Of a stretch of DNA of 64,000 bases, positions 16,480-25,904 are shown in pieces (the first letter of the stretch is position 1; each line of letters starts with the position of its first letter). A program made the position numbers and the translations under genes. The stretch is from [Clostridium] scindens (GTDB lineage Bacteria > Bacillota > Clostridia > Lachnospirales > Lachnospiraceae). The stretch lies in assembly GCF_019597925.1 (NCBI RefSeq), contig NZ_CP080442.1, forward strand, positions 2,026,001 to 2,090,000. The letters run 5' to 3'. The notes beneath the pieces are model-generated. The model worked only from the letters and a program-made list of their open reading frames with translations. It was not told the DNA's origin and searched no databases.

Positions 16480-17058
16480 TTACATTGAAAGATTCAGAAT
16501 GATATTTCTGATCTCTCTTTCCTTTTTCCTGGTATCCGCCTTTTCTATCGAGGCAATATTGTTCATCCCTTCGGCCCTGGACAAGAAGGCGACGTAATCG
16601 TGGAAGATCTTTACCGTCATCTTGTCATAGTGGCTGGCTTTCAGCATATCCTTTATATGCTTTGCAAGAAGGGTCTCGTCCGTCCTGGGGCTGCTGGCAT
16701 ATCCGCATACCACATGGCCGGATATTACGATCGCGTCCACTGGCATGACTTTATCCCGGCTGGTGATTACCATATCGTAGACTCTGGTAACCAGAGGCGC
16801 CTTTTCCTCAATCTCCTTGTACTTATCCGGCTCAATGCTCTTGTGGGGCGCCATCGTGATCAATTCCACCAGCATCTTGGCCGCCGGAAGGCAGCCTACG
16901 ATTGCCACGATCGTAAATAAATTCATCCGCGTTCCTGTCTGCATGTATCCCAGCACGAATATGGCGATCACCACTCCAAATTCTGCAATGGTCCAGATCA
17001 GATACTTGACCTTGCGAGCCTTCACATATCCCGGCTGTCCTTTCTCAATCTTCATCAT
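16480..17058 (-). CDS. Two-span membrane protein of unknown function
   Basis: A 192-residue protein I do not recognise. It has a short basic N-terminus, two adjacent transmembrane helices at about residues 20-38 and 45-65 (LIWTIAEFGVVIAIFVLGY; FTIVAIVGCLPAAKMLVEL) and about 125 cytosolic residues of mixed charge. No enzymatic motif is evident. A GGGAG stretch 10 nt upstream favours the ATG at 17058. It ends 24 nt before the RluC-like gene, so the two are likely co-transcribed. The composition and conserved-looking soluble tail suggest a real protein. Confidence 0.7.
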   Translation of the reverse strand: MMKIEKGQPGYVKARKVKYLIWTIAEFGVVIAIFVLGYMQTGTRMNLFTIVAIVGCLPAAKMLVELITMAPHKSIEPDKYKEIEEKAPLVTRVYDMVITSRDKVMPVDAIVISGHVVCGYASSPRTDETLLAKHIKDMLKASHYDKMTVKIFHDYVAFLSRAEGMNNIASIEKADTRKKEREIRNIILNLSM

Positions 17059-17082
17059 TTTGTACACTCTCCCTTATTTCCC

Positions 17083-17862
17083 TTATTGTCCTGATTCGCG
17101 GCTTTCTTTGTTCATCCACGCCATCGCGGACGCGATCTGCGCATCCGGCATGATCTTTGAAAGCACCCGGGCCCCTTTCATGGCTGCGCCATACACAGAT
17201 GCCGGCTTTCTCCTGACTGAATCCCTTAACGCCTGCCTGACTACGCCTGTTACATCGGCCCGGACGGTCGCCTTCCAGGAATTCTTAAGTTCTCCTGCCC
17301 GATCGAAAAATTCCGTGTCCACGGGGCCCGGACACACTGCCGTGACTACTATGCCCCGGTCTTTCACTTCTTCCCGTATCGCCTGTGAAAAACTGTATAC
17401 ATAGGATTTTGTAGCCGCATACACGGCAAATCCTGGCTGTGGAGCGAACGCTGCCGCGGACGCAATATTAATTATTCTACTTCCTTTTGTCATATATGGC
17501 AAGCATAAGAGCGACAGCCGGGTCAGGGATCTGCAGTTTAAGTCGACCATTTCGCACTGCTCATCTATCCTCAATTCCTCCGCTGCTCCAATCTTTCCGT
17601 ATCCTGCGGCGTTTACCAGCATCCGGATATCCGCGCCATATCTTTCCAATTCTTTTTCTATCCGCGAGAAGATGTAATCCCGCATCATGTCGCCATCAAA
17701 GATCCGGACGGGAACTTCCGATTTTCTCGCCAGTTCTTTCAGCCTGTCGGTCCTGCGCGCTACTACCCACAGTTCATCCAGGCTTTTATACAGCCTGGGA
17801 ATCTGCCGGGCAAATTCTCTGCCGATTCCCGAGGATGCCCCGGTTATGATTGCAATTCTCAT
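17083..17862 (-). CDS. Short-chain dehydrogenase/reductase (classical SDR)
   Basis: A 259-residue NAD(P)-dependent oxidoreductase. TGASSGIGREFA is the coenzyme loop, NAAGYGKIG stabilises the central sheet, NIASAAAF supplies the catalytic serine, and YAATKSYVYSFSQ has the catalytic YxxxK. The following CPGPVDTEFFDRAG loop is standard. An arginine-rich segment after the second strand (VARRTDRLKEL) suggests NADPH. This group includes the DltE/YqjQ-like proteins; hydroxysteroid dehydrogenases also share the fold, and without a substrate-defining motif none should be assumed. AAGGAG lies 8 nt before the ATG at 17862. It follows the ygiQ gene by 12 nt. Confidence 0.88.
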   Translation of the reverse strand: MRIAIITGASSGIGREFARQIPRLYKSLDELWVVARRTDRLKELARKSEVPVRIFDGDMMRDYIFSRIEKELERYGADIRMLVNAAGYGKIGAAEELRIDEQCEMVDLNCRSLTRLSLLCLPYMTKGSRIINIASAAAFAPQPGFAVYAATKSYVYSFSQAIREEVKDRGIVVTAVCPGPVDTEFFDRAGELKNSWKATVRADVTGVVRQALRDSVRRKPASVYGAAMKGARVLSKIMPDAQIASAMAWMNKESRESGQ

Positions 17863-17874
17863 CACGCCATCTCC

Positions 17875-19782
17875 TTACTTCTTCTTTCTTCTATGCACAT
17901 TACGGATCGTCTTCTTCTTGGTATTTGCCTGAGAATCCGCTCCTTGCTTCTTTCCTGATTTTCTGTCCGGCTTCTTATCTATCTTTCTCGGCCTGATCAG
18001 ACAATGCTTTTCAAATCCCACAAGATCCATCCTGCCTTCCTTTCGCAAGGCTTCCATTACCAGATCATAGTTCTTCGGATCCCGGTATTGGATCAGCGCG
18101 CGCTGCATGGCCTTCTCATGCGGATTCTTCGGCACGTATACGGGCGACATATCCCTGGGGTCGACGCCTGTGTAATACATGCAGGTAGATATGGTTGACG
18201 GGGTCGGGTAAAAATCCTGCACCTGCTCCGGCATATAGCCCAGATCCCGGAGATATTCCGCCAGCTTGATGGCATCCTTCATAGTAGAGCCCGGATGGGA
18301 AGACATCAGATAGGGAACCAGATACTGATCCTTGGAAATCTCCTGGTTGATCTTCTTATACTTTTTTACAAATGACTGATATACGCTATTCTCCGGCTTT
18401 CCCATCTTCTTAAGGACTGCGTCCGAGACATGCTCGGGAGCCACCTTCAGCTGCCCGCTGACATGATATTTGCACAATTCCCGCAAAAATGTATCGTCTT
18501 TATCCGCCATGACATAGTCAAAGCGGATGCCAGAACGGATGAACACTTTCTTCACCTTTGGAAGCGCCCTTAATTCTCTCAGCAGCCGGACATAATCCTT
18601 ATGGTCTGCCCTCAGGTTCTTGCAAGGCTTCGGAAACAGGCACTGCTTTTCCTTGCACACGCCGCAAGTCAGCTGCTTTTCGCAGGAAGGCTGCCTGAAA
18701 TCAGCCGTAGGCCCTCCCACGTCATGGATATATCCTTTGAAATCCTTATCCTCCGTAAGCCTCCTGGCCTCATCAAGCAGGGATTCATGGCTTCTTGTCT
18801 GCAAGATCCTTCCCTGGTGGAAGGTAAGGGCGCAGAAGTTGCAGCCCCCAAAGCATCCCCGGTTGCTGATCAGGCTGAACTTCACTTCCGCGATAGCTGG
18901 CACGCCTCCCAGCTTCTCATAGGAAGGATGGTACGTCCTCCTATACGGATATCCGTAGACCTGATCCATCTCGGACTCATCAAGCGGCATGGACGGCGGA
19001 TTCTGTACCACGTACAGATGCTCATTATACGGCTCGACCAGCCTCTTTCCGGTAAATGGATCCGTATTCTTGTACTGGGTATAAAAACTGCGCGCATACG
19101 CAAGTTTCTCTTCTTTCATTTCTTCATACCCGGGCAGGGATATGGCGTCGTAGACGCTCTCCAAACTCTTGGTCCGGTATACGGTTCCTGGAATGAACGT
19201 AATGTCCTTGATGTCGATTCCGCTCTCCAGCGCCTCGGCAATCTCAACGATAGACCGTTCCCCCATCCCATAGGAGATCAAGTCCGCGCCAGAATCCAGA
19301 AGGACGGAGCGCTTCAGCCTGTCAGACCAGTAGTCGTAATGCGCAAGCCGCCTTAGGCTTGCCTCGATCCCGCCCAGAATAATCGGCGTCTTCTTGTAGA
19401 CCTGGCGGATCAGGTTGCTGTAAACCACCGTAGCGTAATCCGGTCGTTTCCCCATGACGCCGCCAGGGGTGAATGCATCCGTGCGCCTGCGCTTCTTTGA
19501 CACGGAATAATGATTTACCATAGAATCCATATTGCCGGCAGATACCAGGAATGCATATCTTGGCTCCCCGAATTCCGTAATGCTTCGCTTGTCCTTCCAA
19601 TCCGGCTGCGCGATGATGCATACCTTATATCCATGCGCCTGTAATAAACGGGTAATGATGGCATGGCCAAAGGAAGGATGATCCACATACGCGTCTCCTG
19701 ACACATAGATGAAATCAGGCCTGTCCCATCCCAATTCTTCCATATCCTTCCTGCAAATCGGCAAAAATCCTGTTTCCATCAT
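17875..19782 (-). CDS. YgiQ-family radical SAM protein
   Basis: A 635-residue radical SAM enzyme. The YgiQ N-terminal domain (MCRKDMEELGWDRPDFIYVSGDAYVD-like start; ILGGIEASLRRLAHYDYW) precedes the cluster motif SNRGCFGGCNFCALTFHQGR near residue 310, with the C-x3-C-x2-C cysteines. A cysteine-rich insert QLTCGVCKEKQCLFPKPC may hold another cluster. The C-terminal 40 residues are a lysine/arginine-rich tail. YgiQ proteins are widespread and their reaction is not established. The start ATG overlaps the stop of the preceding HAD gene as ATGA (19779-19782). Confidence 0.9.
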   Translation of the reverse strand: MMETGFLPICRKDMEELGWDRPDFIYVSGDAYVDHPSFGHAIITRLLQAHGYKVCIIAQPDWKDKRSITEFGEPRYAFLVSAGNMDSMVNHYSVSKKRRRTDAFTPGGVMGKRPDYATVVYSNLIRQVYKKTPIILGGIEASLRRLAHYDYWSDRLKRSVLLDSGADLISYGMGERSIVEIAEALESGIDIKDITFIPGTVYRTKSLESVYDAISLPGYEEMKEEKLAYARSFYTQYKNTDPFTGKRLVEPYNEHLYVVQNPPSMPLDESEMDQVYGYPYRRTYHPSYEKLGGVPAIAEVKFSLISNRGCFGGCNFCALTFHQGRILQTRSHESLLDEARRLTEDKDFKGYIHDVGGPTADFRQPSCEKQLTCGVCKEKQCLFPKPCKNLRADHKDYVRLLRELRALPKVKKVFIRSGIRFDYVMADKDDTFLRELCKYHVSGQLKVAPEHVSDAVLKKMGKPENSVYQSFVKKYKKINQEISKDQYLVPYLMSSHPGSTMKDAIKLAEYLRDLGYMPEQVQDFYPTPSTISTCMYYTGVDPRDMSPVYVPKNPHEKAMQRALIQYRDPKNYDLVMEALRKEGRMDLVGFEKHCLIRPRKIDKKPDRKSGKKQGADSQANTKKKTIRNVHRRKKK

Positions 19783-20462
19783 AATACCTCGTAAGTCTCT
19801 TTCTTGATGTCATAATAATCCTGTATGTAGTAATCCGCCAGTTTCTTCTTTTTCTCCTCCTGGGGCCTGGAAAAGTCGTCATCCACCGCGCATACTCTCA
19901 TACCGGCATTTTTCCCGGCCAGAATGCCCATGGGAACATCCTCGAACACCAGGCAGTTTTCCGGGCATACGCCCATCTCTTTCGCCACCAGAAGGTAGAC
20001 ATCCGGAGAAGGCTTTCCCGCAGCCACTTCGCAGGCGCTTCTCACCGAGTCAAACAGTTCTTCTACCTCCAGGGCCCGAAGCGTGTCATCCACCAGTTTC
20101 CTGGCATTGCTAGTGGCAATCCCGATTTTCTTTCCCTGTCTTCTCATCTCCAGGATAAAATCACGAACGCCTTCCTTAAGTTCTACCTGGGTCATATATT
20201 TATCATACGCCATATCCATCCATTCATCCATCACTTCCTCCAGGGTGAGGTCAAGTTCCGGAAATGTGTCCAGGAAAAACTGGGCCACCTCCGTATAACT
20301 CATACCTTCCATATCTTCATGGAAACTGTCGGTCTTTGTCAAATGATACTTTGCCAGATAGTCGTCGTCTATGGAAGGCCAGATCCACATCGAATCAATC
20401 AGAGTTCCATCCATATCAAATATAATCGCTTCCACATCTTCAAGCATTTTCGTCTGCAACAT
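19779..20462 (-). CDS. HAD-superfamily phosphatase (beta-phosphoglucomutase-like)
   Basis: A 227-residue HAD enzyme with complete motifs: IIFDMDGTLIDSM (nucleophile and acid/base aspartates), ATSNARK (motif II), the AAGKPSPDVYLL lysine (motif III) and VFEDVPMGILAGKNAGM (motif IV). The helical cap lies between motif I and motif II, as in phosphoglycolate phosphatase and beta-phosphoglucomutase. A sugar phosphate is the likely substrate, unproven. AAGGAG is 7 nt before the ATG. Its first 23 nt overlap the end of the RsuA-like gene, and its last 4 overlap the ygiQ start, so three genes are tightly linked. Confidence 0.87.
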   Translation of the reverse strand: MLQTKMLEDVEAIIFDMDGTLIDSMWIWPSIDDDYLAKYHLTKTDSFHEDMEGMSYTEVAQFFLDTFPELDLTLEEVMDEWMDMAYDKYMTQVELKEGVRDFILEMRRQGKKIGIATSNARKLVDDTLRALEVEELFDSVRSACEVAAGKPSPDVYLLVAKEMGVCPENCLVFEDVPMGILAGKNAGMRVCAVDDDFSRPQEEKKKKLADYYIQDYYDIKKETYEVL

Positions 20463-21165
20463 CTTCTAACTCCTTCTTCGTAAGCGGCCGGTATTCCCCC
20501 GGCTTAAGCGTCTCATCCAGTTTCAGGCTGCCCATTGATTCCCGCCTCAGGTAGAGGACTTCCTTGCCCACGGCCTGGAACATACGCTTCACCTGATGGT
20601 ACTTCCCCTCCTGGATAGTGAGGCGGATCTCTGATACTTCCTCACTCTTTAGAATCTCCAGCACGCCCGGCCTGGTCCATTCTTCTTTCTCTTCGGTTCC
20701 TATATTGACGCCCTCACGGAAGGCTTCTGCGTCCTCCTTCGTGACCCGCCCGGCCACCTGCGCGTAGTAAGTCTTGTCCACATGCTTCCTGGGCGACAGC
20801 AGCCGATGGGAAAGCTGTCCGTCATTCGTGATAAGAAGCAGCCCCTCCGTGTCCTTGTCGAGCCGGCCAACCGGGAAGAGGTCTTTTCGCTTCTTATCCC
20901 GGATCAGATCGACGACCGTCGTACATCTTGCGTCTTCCGTGGCAGACACGACGCCGGACGGCTTATTTAGCATATAATACTCATAGTCCGCATAATCCAC
21001 TTCTCTGCCGTCAAAGGTTATCTTGCGCGCCTTTTCCTCTATTTTCGTCTCCGGCGACTTGGCAGGATTGCCGTCAATGCTCACCCGTCCCTGACGGATG
21101 TATCTTTTTACTTCCTGGCGGGTTCCGATTCCCATATCCGCCAGATACTTATCCAGACGTATCAT
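20440..21165 (-). CDS. RsuA/RluB-family rRNA pseudouridine synthase
   Basis: A 241-residue enzyme that isomerises a uridine in rRNA. The S4 domain is at about 1-60 (RLDKYLADMGIGTRQEVKRY, RVSIDGNPAKSPE), followed by the catalytic region with VGRLDKDTEGLLLITNDGQL. The later motif IQEGKYHQVKRMFQAVG is diagnostic of the RsuA/RluB/RluE/RluF branch. The ATG at 21165 is chosen because GGAGG lies 8 nt upstream; two earlier ATGs crowd the site. It overlaps the upstream stop by one base as TGATG, a typical reinitiation arrangement. Confidence 0.9.
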   Translation of the reverse strand: MIRLDKYLADMGIGTRQEVKRYIRQGRVSIDGNPAKSPETKIEEKARKITFDGREVDYADYEYYMLNKPSGVVSATEDARCTTVVDLIRDKKRKDLFPVGRLDKDTEGLLLITNDGQLSHRLLSPRKHVDKTYYAQVAGRVTKEDAEAFREGVNIGTEEKEEWTRPGVLEILKSEEVSEIRLTIQEGKYHQVKRMFQAVGKEVLYLRRESMGSLKLDETLKPGEYRPLTKKELEDVADENA

Positions 21166-22544
21166 CAGCATAGCCTCCATCCCGGCAGGTACTTATTCTT
21201 CAATGCTCCTCCGGCAAGCTTGCCCCAGCCTAAGGGATATCCGTCCACGCATACCAGGCACCATCCCTTGCTGATGGGCAGCGTCATGTCAGCAAGTTCC
21301 AGGGTCTCGCCTTTCAGATACCTTCGTACCCGTTCGTCTTCTGCCGGAAGATCAATGCAATGGGCATACTCGCTCTTTTTCAGGCACATAGCCAGCGCCT
21401 GGCTTGGCTCAAACCGGTTCTTTTTCAATTCGCCCAGAAGAAGGCCGGTTCGCAGGAAACGGATTCCCCGCACATCCGGAAGTCCTTCCGGCATATAATA
21501 AACCCGTTCTCCCCGGATATCCAGCCTTTGCGTTTCCAGATTCCAGGATACGTCACGAAAGAATTGCTCCAACTCTTCCGGCATCTTCCGGGTGTTCTTC
21601 TTTCTTAATTCTTCCGGCGCTTTCTTCTGCGCCTCGCCTTTTCTCAGAAGCGCCAGGTAATGTCCCTCCCCCTTCATTCTGTGCGGAAAGATCCGCACCG
21701 TCTTCGCAAGTTCCGGATCATTGTTCTTAGCGCACTGTGGCATTCCCTGGCAGAAGCCGGAATAAGGGCTGATCTTCAGAATCTGGAATTCGGGACAGGC
21801 CTCCCTAAGGTGCTCTATGATCCGCTCATTCTCCCTGCCATCAAAGGTGCAGGTGGAGTACAGCATCATGCCCCCGGGCTTTAGCATCCGTGCTGCCTGG
21901 AGGATGATATTCTTCTGAATGTTGCTGAAGAACTCCGGCCCATGCTCTTCCCAAGCCTTCACCATCTTCTTATCCTTGCGGAACATCCCCTCTCCCGAGC
22001 AGGGGGCATCAATCAGGATCTTGTCAAAATACTCCGGGAAATACTGTTCAAGCCTTCCCGGCTCTTCACTTAGCACCAGCATATTGCCAATCCCAAAAAC
22101 TTCCATGTTCTTAAGAAGTCCCTTAGCCCTGGAACTGCTGATATCATTGGCAACCAATATCCCCTGGCCCTTTAGTCTTGCTCCCAGTTCCGTCGCCTTG
22201 CCTCCCGGCGCGGCGCACACGTCCAGCACCTTGTCTCCCGGCTCCACCGGAAGACGGCTGGCCGGCGTCATGGCGCTTGGCTCCTGCAGATAGTAAAGCC
22301 CCGCAAAGTAGTATGGATGCTTCGCCGGCGCCACGTTCTCTCCGTCATAATAGAATCCATTCTCAATCCATGGAATCGGCGTTATCTCAAAAGGGCAGAT
22401 CCGTTCAAATTCTTCCACCGTTATCTTGGCTGTATTAACCCGCAGGCCATAGTATCTTGGCTCCTCGTAACAAGCTATATATTCATCAAACTCTTCTTGC
22501 AAGAGTCCTCTCATCTTTTCCTCGAATGCGCTGGGTAGATTCAT
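21165..22544 (-). CDS. RsmB/RsmF-family rRNA m5C methyltransferase
   Basis: A 459-residue SAM-dependent cytosine-C5 methyltransferase of the NOL1/NOP2/Sun family. The N-terminal part has YYLQEPSAMTPASRLPV, then the SAM-binding motif DVCAAPGGKATELG (about 105-120), VANDISSSRAKGLLKN, and the two catalytic cysteines in DAPCSGEGMFRKD and LYSTCTFDGRENE. The C-terminal 150 residues resemble the extra RNA-binding domain of RsmF (YebU) and Gram-positive homologues. The ATG at 22544 has GGAGG 7 nt upstream; a reading from 22604 lacks support. The 16S or 23S target is not predictable. Confidence 0.9.
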   Translation of the reverse strand: MNLPSAFEEKMRGLLQEEFDEYIACYEEPRYYGLRVNTAKITVEEFERICPFEITPIPWIENGFYYDGENVAPAKHPYYFAGLYYLQEPSAMTPASRLPVEPGDKVLDVCAAPGGKATELGARLKGQGILVANDISSSRAKGLLKNMEVFGIGNMLVLSEEPGRLEQYFPEYFDKILIDAPCSGEGMFRKDKKMVKAWEEHGPEFFSNIQKNIILQAARMLKPGGMMLYSTCTFDGRENERIIEHLREACPEFQILKISPYSGFCQGMPQCAKNNDPELAKTVRIFPHRMKGEGHYLALLRKGEAQKKAPEELRKKNTRKMPEELEQFFRDVSWNLETQRLDIRGERVYYMPEGLPDVRGIRFLRTGLLLGELKKNRFEPSQALAMCLKKSEYAHCIDLPAEDERVRRYLKGETLELADMTLPISKGWCLVCVDGYPLGWGKLAGGALKNKYLPGWRLC

Positions 22545-22613
22545 TATCCATCCTCCGTCAGTAAGTATTTTTTTACATATGTAGTTAAGTATAACATATT
22601 CCATGGTATAACT

Positions 22614-23327
22614 CTAGGAATATGCATACTTTAATTTCTTATTTTCCAGATACAGCAGCACATAGTAAGGATTTACGCTGACTTCCCTGCCTTCTTCATA
22701 AGAATAGATTCCCACATGGAGATGCACGTCAAATTTGCCCTTCGTCCCCTCTTCCCCATATCCGGTATCCCCCATATAGCCCAGCAGCTGTCCGGCCTTC
22801 ACCCGGTCCCCTTTCTGGATGTTCGCATAGGAATCCAAATGTGCGTAGTAATAATAAGTACCACTATCTGCCGTCACGCCGATCCGGTACCCGCCTTTCT
22901 CCAGCCAGCCCAGGTTTGTAATTGTTCCGTCCGTCATACTGAGCACAGGATAGACGCCTCTTTCGTTCTTCAATGCCATAATATCCGTCCCTTCATGCCC
23001 GCTGGTTCCTTTATATTTCCGTTCTCCCATCCAGCTGTCAACATAGGAGACTTTCAGCGACTTATCCACAGTGGATTCGGGGATTGGGAAATAAGTCACT
23101 TCGTTTTCCACATTAGAGAGCATCTTTCTGCACGCTTCAGACAGAAGGCCTTCGTGCTTTCTCATAGCATCGCAAAAGAATTCCCTCCGATATTCTTCGT
23201 CCTCTATCGTCTTTTTCTGGAGGGTATTGTAATGGCTCAGTTCCTTCAAATAGTCGGTTCCGAGTACTGTAAATAAGGCCAGCAGCAATATGGCCAGCAG
23301 AATTCTTCCCGGTGTTTTCTGATTCAT
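22614..23327 (-). CDS. M23-family metallopeptidase, membrane-anchored
   Basis: A 237-residue envelope protein. Residues about 8-28 form one transmembrane or signal-anchor helix (ILLAILLLALFTVLGTD), followed by a linker and a LytM/M23 domain. Zinc ligands are His and Asp in SGHEGTDIMA and the HLH of FDVHLHVGIY. Other conserved segments are GTITNLGWLEKGGYRIGV and GDRVKAGQLLGYMGDTG. M23 enzymes cut peptidoglycan cross-bridges, and in endospore formers relatives act in division, engulfment (SpoIIQ-like) or germination. SpoIIQ usually lacks a ligand; here all ligands seem present. AAAGGA precedes the ATG at 23327. Confidence 0.87.
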   Translation of the reverse strand: MNQKTPGRILLAILLLALFTVLGTDYLKELSHYNTLQKKTIEDEEYRREFFCDAMRKHEGLLSEACRKMLSNVENEVTYFPIPESTVDKSLKVSYVDSWMGERKYKGTSGHEGTDIMALKNERGVYPVLSMTDGTITNLGWLEKGGYRIGVTADSGTYYYYAHLDSYANIQKGDRVKAGQLLGYMGDTGYGEEGTKGKFDVHLHVGIYSYEEGREVSVNPYYVLLYLENKKLKYAYS

Positions 23328-23354
23328 AAGGTCAATTCCTTTTTTTATCACTAT

Positions 23355-23398
23355 ATGCAAAAGAGCCGGATCCCTATGCCTGTAGGGATCCGGCTCTT
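23355..23398 (-). terminator. Terminator after pepD
   Basis: A perfect 16-bp stem (23361-23376 with 23383-23398) and 6-nt loop, followed on the minus strand by TTTTGCATAT. It starts 10 nt past the pepD stop and separates pepD from the M23 peptidase gene. Confidence 0.85.
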
Positions 23399-23407
23399 CC
23401 TGCCGGG

Positions 23408-24856
23408 TTATCTGCAATTTTCAAGAATTTTTTTCAAATATTCCCAGGTACGTCCGGTAGACTCAATATCCAGCCTTTCCCGGAAGGAATGGACATCCGG
23501 GATATTCGGTCCTACGGATACGCAGTCCAGATCTGGCTGCTGTCCTACGAACAATCCGCATTCCAGTCCTGCATGCATGGTTGATATAGCCGGCTTAACG
23601 CCATACAGTTCTTCATATGTATCTTCCATAATCCTTCGAAGCCTCGAATCCGGATTAAACTGCCATGCGGGATACTCCGAGGTGATCGTTCCCGTACCTC
23701 CAAGCGCCTTCACGCACTGCTCCACCTGCTCGAAGAGCTGGGTCTTCCTGCTTTCCACGGAACTTCTGATCAAATGCACGGTTCTGATATAATCGGATGC
23801 CGTCTCCACAATGCCGATATTCAGCGAAGACTCTACCACTCCTTTGAGGCTGCGGTTGAATCCCTGCAGGCCGTCTGGACAAATTTCCAGGTAAGCCACG
23901 ATCCGATCCGTAGAATACTGGTCGCACACGTCCACCGTAGAATCATGGGATACCTTCATGTCCACCGCCAGATCAGGCTCGTCATTCAAGAATTCGTCAT
24001 TCCAGATCCCGGCCAGCTCGCGAATCATGCCCATCGCCTTTTCCGCCTGGGATTCTGGAACAAGGATCTCTGCCACAGACTCCATGGCAATCACATTGTC
24101 CTTGGTACCGCCATTAATCTCCACCAGATCCGCAGGAATCTCCTTGGTAATACGGTATAAAAGCCGCCCCATCATCTTGTGGGCATTTCCACGCTGTTTG
24201 TGGATCTCCGCGCCTGAATGGCCGCCCTTTAGGCCATGGATCTTGACGGTGATCAGGCTGCCGGACTTCTTCTCCCTGTGGATAGGAAGCCTTGTCTCAT
24301 ATTGGATACCGCCTGCGCATCCCGTCGTAAGGATCCCCTCTTCCTCCGAATCGATATTGATCAGCGTCCGTCCTTTAAGCAATGACCAGTCCACCGCTTT
24401 TGCCCCTGTCATCCCCACTTCCTCGTCGATGGTGAACAGGGCCTCGATCGGAGGATGCGCAATATCGCTGCTGTCAAGCACTGCCATAACCATCGCCACC
24501 GCTATACAGTCATCTCCGCCAAGCGTAGTGTCTTTGGCCTTTACAAAGCCGTCTTCCACATATAATTCAAGGGCGTCTTTTGTAAAATCGTGGACAGATC
24601 CCGGCTTTTTCTCACAAACCATGTCCAGATGCCCCTGGAGGATTATTGGCTTTGAGTCCTCGTATCCCGGCGTCCCCGGCTTCTTGATTATGACATTTCC
24701 CACTTTGTCCTGAATCACCTCCAGGCCTCTTTCCTTCGCAAATGCTACGCAATGGTCGCTGATTCGCCGTGTATCGAAAGTGCCATGGGGAATCCTGGAC
24801 AAATCTTCAAAAAATCGAAATACTTTTTCAGGTTCTACCTTCTCTAATACTGCCAT
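23408..24856 (-). CDS. pepD: Aminoacyl-histidine dipeptidase / beta-Ala-His dipeptidase (M20C)
   Basis: A 482-residue cytosolic di-zinc peptidase that hydrolyses Xaa-His and other dipeptides. Metal and catalytic residues are in ILQGHLDMVCEK (His and Asp, about 78-90), LGGDDCIA (bridging Asp), TIDEEVGMTGA (catalytic Glu-Glu, about 147-157), NIDSEEEGILTTGCAGG and MHAGLECGLF. A lid domain with HSGAEIHKQRGNA is inserted in the middle. GAGG precedes the ATG, and a recognisable promoter lies 44 nt upstream. It forms its own transcription unit. Confidence 0.94.
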   Translation of the reverse strand: MAVLEKVEPEKVFRFFEDLSRIPHGTFDTRRISDHCVAFAKERGLEVIQDKVGNVIIKKPGTPGYEDSKPIILQGHLDMVCEKKPGSVHDFTKDALELYVEDGFVKAKDTTLGGDDCIAVAMVMAVLDSSDIAHPPIEALFTIDEEVGMTGAKAVDWSLLKGRTLINIDSEEEGILTTGCAGGIQYETRLPIHREKKSGSLITVKIHGLKGGHSGAEIHKQRGNAHKMMGRLLYRITKEIPADLVEINGGTKDNVIAMESVAEILVPESQAEKAMGMIRELAGIWNDEFLNDEPDLAVDMKVSHDSTVDVCDQYSTDRIVAYLEICPDGLQGFNRSLKGVVESSLNIGIVETASDYIRTVHLIRSSVESRKTQLFEQVEQCVKALGGTGTITSEYPAWQFNPDSRLRRIMEDTYEELYGVKPAISTMHAGLECGLFVGQQPDLDCVSVGPNIPDVHSFRERLDIESTGRTWEYLKKILENCR

Positions 24857-24899
24857 CTTAGTTATCCTCTTTTCTTAAATTAACCTATATCTATGTTCT

Positions 24900-24928
24900 A
24901 TTATGAAACAGCCCACATAAAAAATCAA
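24900..24928 (-). promoter_or_regulatory. Sigma-A promoter for pepD
   Basis: Minus strand TTGATT (24923-24928), 17-nt spacer, CATAAT (24900-24905), about 44 nt from the pepD start. Four-of-six and five-of-six matches with ideal spacing. Confidence 0.6.
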
Positions 24929-24977
24929 CCGATTCCATAGAATAAAACTAAAGAAATATGACTGGATTTAAAACCGC

Positions 24978-25904
24978 ATGAAACGATACTTTACCTCCCT
25001 TTGCGTCATCGCGCTGTTTGTCCTTATGCTGCTGTTTCCACAGCCGGTGTTCAAAGGCGCAAGTTCCGGGCTGCTTTTATGGTTCAATGTAATTCTGCCA
25101 ACCTTACTTCCCTTTATGATCATCTCAAACCTGCTGATCGGTACCCGAGCCATTGATGCCATCTCAAAAGTCTTCGGGCCAGTCATGTGCAGGCTCTTCG
25201 GCGTGACCAGATACGGCTCTTTCGCCATCATCGCGGGCTTTCTGTGCGGCTATCCCATGGGCGGAAAAGTGACTGCCGACCTGGTTAGAAAGCAGTACAT
25301 CACCTGGCAGGAAGGGGAATATCTGCTATCGTTTACCAACAACACCAGCCCTATGTTCATTATCAGCTACGTCGTATGGCAGAATCTAAAGGATACGTCA
25401 CGCACTATGCCTGCATTGCTGATTCTGATTCTCTCTCCGATCCTATGCAGCTTCCTCTTTCGGATCTACTACCGGCCAGGTGCGAGAATCCATTCCTCCG
25501 GATGCCCGCCGCTTCCAAAAGCAGCCGCCGCAAGCCTGATGGATTCCTGCATCATGAACGGATTTGAGACCATCACGAAGGTGGGGGGATATATTATGCT
25601 TTTTTCCATTCTGATCGCTTTGCTCCAGAAACTGCCTCTTGATCATTTCCTGTTCTCTCTCCTGCTCCTTCCATCCCTGGAAATGACCACTGGAATCCCT
25701 CTGCTGTGCGCCTCGCCCCTGTCCGCAGATACCTGCTTCGTCCTGTCCCTGGCACTTACTTCCTTCGGAGGATGGTGCAGCGTTGCCCAGACCCGGTCCA
25801 TGGTGCAGGGAACCAGGCTTCCTATCACGCCCTACATAATAGAAAAGCTGATTACCACTCTGGTAACCAGCCTGCTTGCCTATACTTATATTCGATTATT
25901 CTAA
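24978..25904 (+). CDS. ylbJ: YlbJ-like sporulation integral membrane protein (nucleoside recognition domain)
   Basis: A 308-residue protein of about 8 hydrophobic helices. The nucleoside-recognition (Gate) motif appears as FNVILPTLLPFMIISNLL (about 38-55), followed by GFLCGYPMGGKVTADLVR and TNNTSPMFIISYVVW, which fit the YlbJ/SpoVV group. In Bacillus YlbJ/SpoVV is made in the mother cell and moves dipicolinic acid across the outer forespore membrane. Synteny supports the name: Bacillus has rsmD-coaD-ylbJ, and here rsmD and coaD follow, but ylbJ is turned round. No strong ribosome-binding site is visible before the ATG, which is unusual here. Its last 9 nt overlap the end of the opposing coiled-coil gene. 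Confidence 0.83.
   Translation: MKRYFTSLCVIALFVLMLLFPQPVFKGASSGLLLWFNVILPTLLPFMIISNLLIGTRAIDAISKVFGPVMCRLFGVTRYGSFAIIAGFLCGYPMGGKVTADLVRKQYITWQEGEYLLSFTNNTSPMFIISYVVWQNLKDTSRTMPALLILILSPILCSFLFRIYYRPGARIHSSGCPPLPKAAAASLMDSCIMNGFETITKVGGYIMLFSILIALLQKLPLDHFLFSLLLLPSLEMTTGIPLLCASPLSADTCFVLSLALTSFGGWCSVAQTRSMVQGTRLPITPYIIEKLITTLVTSLLAYTYIRLF

Noticed and set aside
17083..17862. SDR gene as a bile-acid hydroxysteroid dehydrogenase
   Set aside because: The organism type makes it tempting, but only general SDR motifs are visible and no bai-type neighbours exist.
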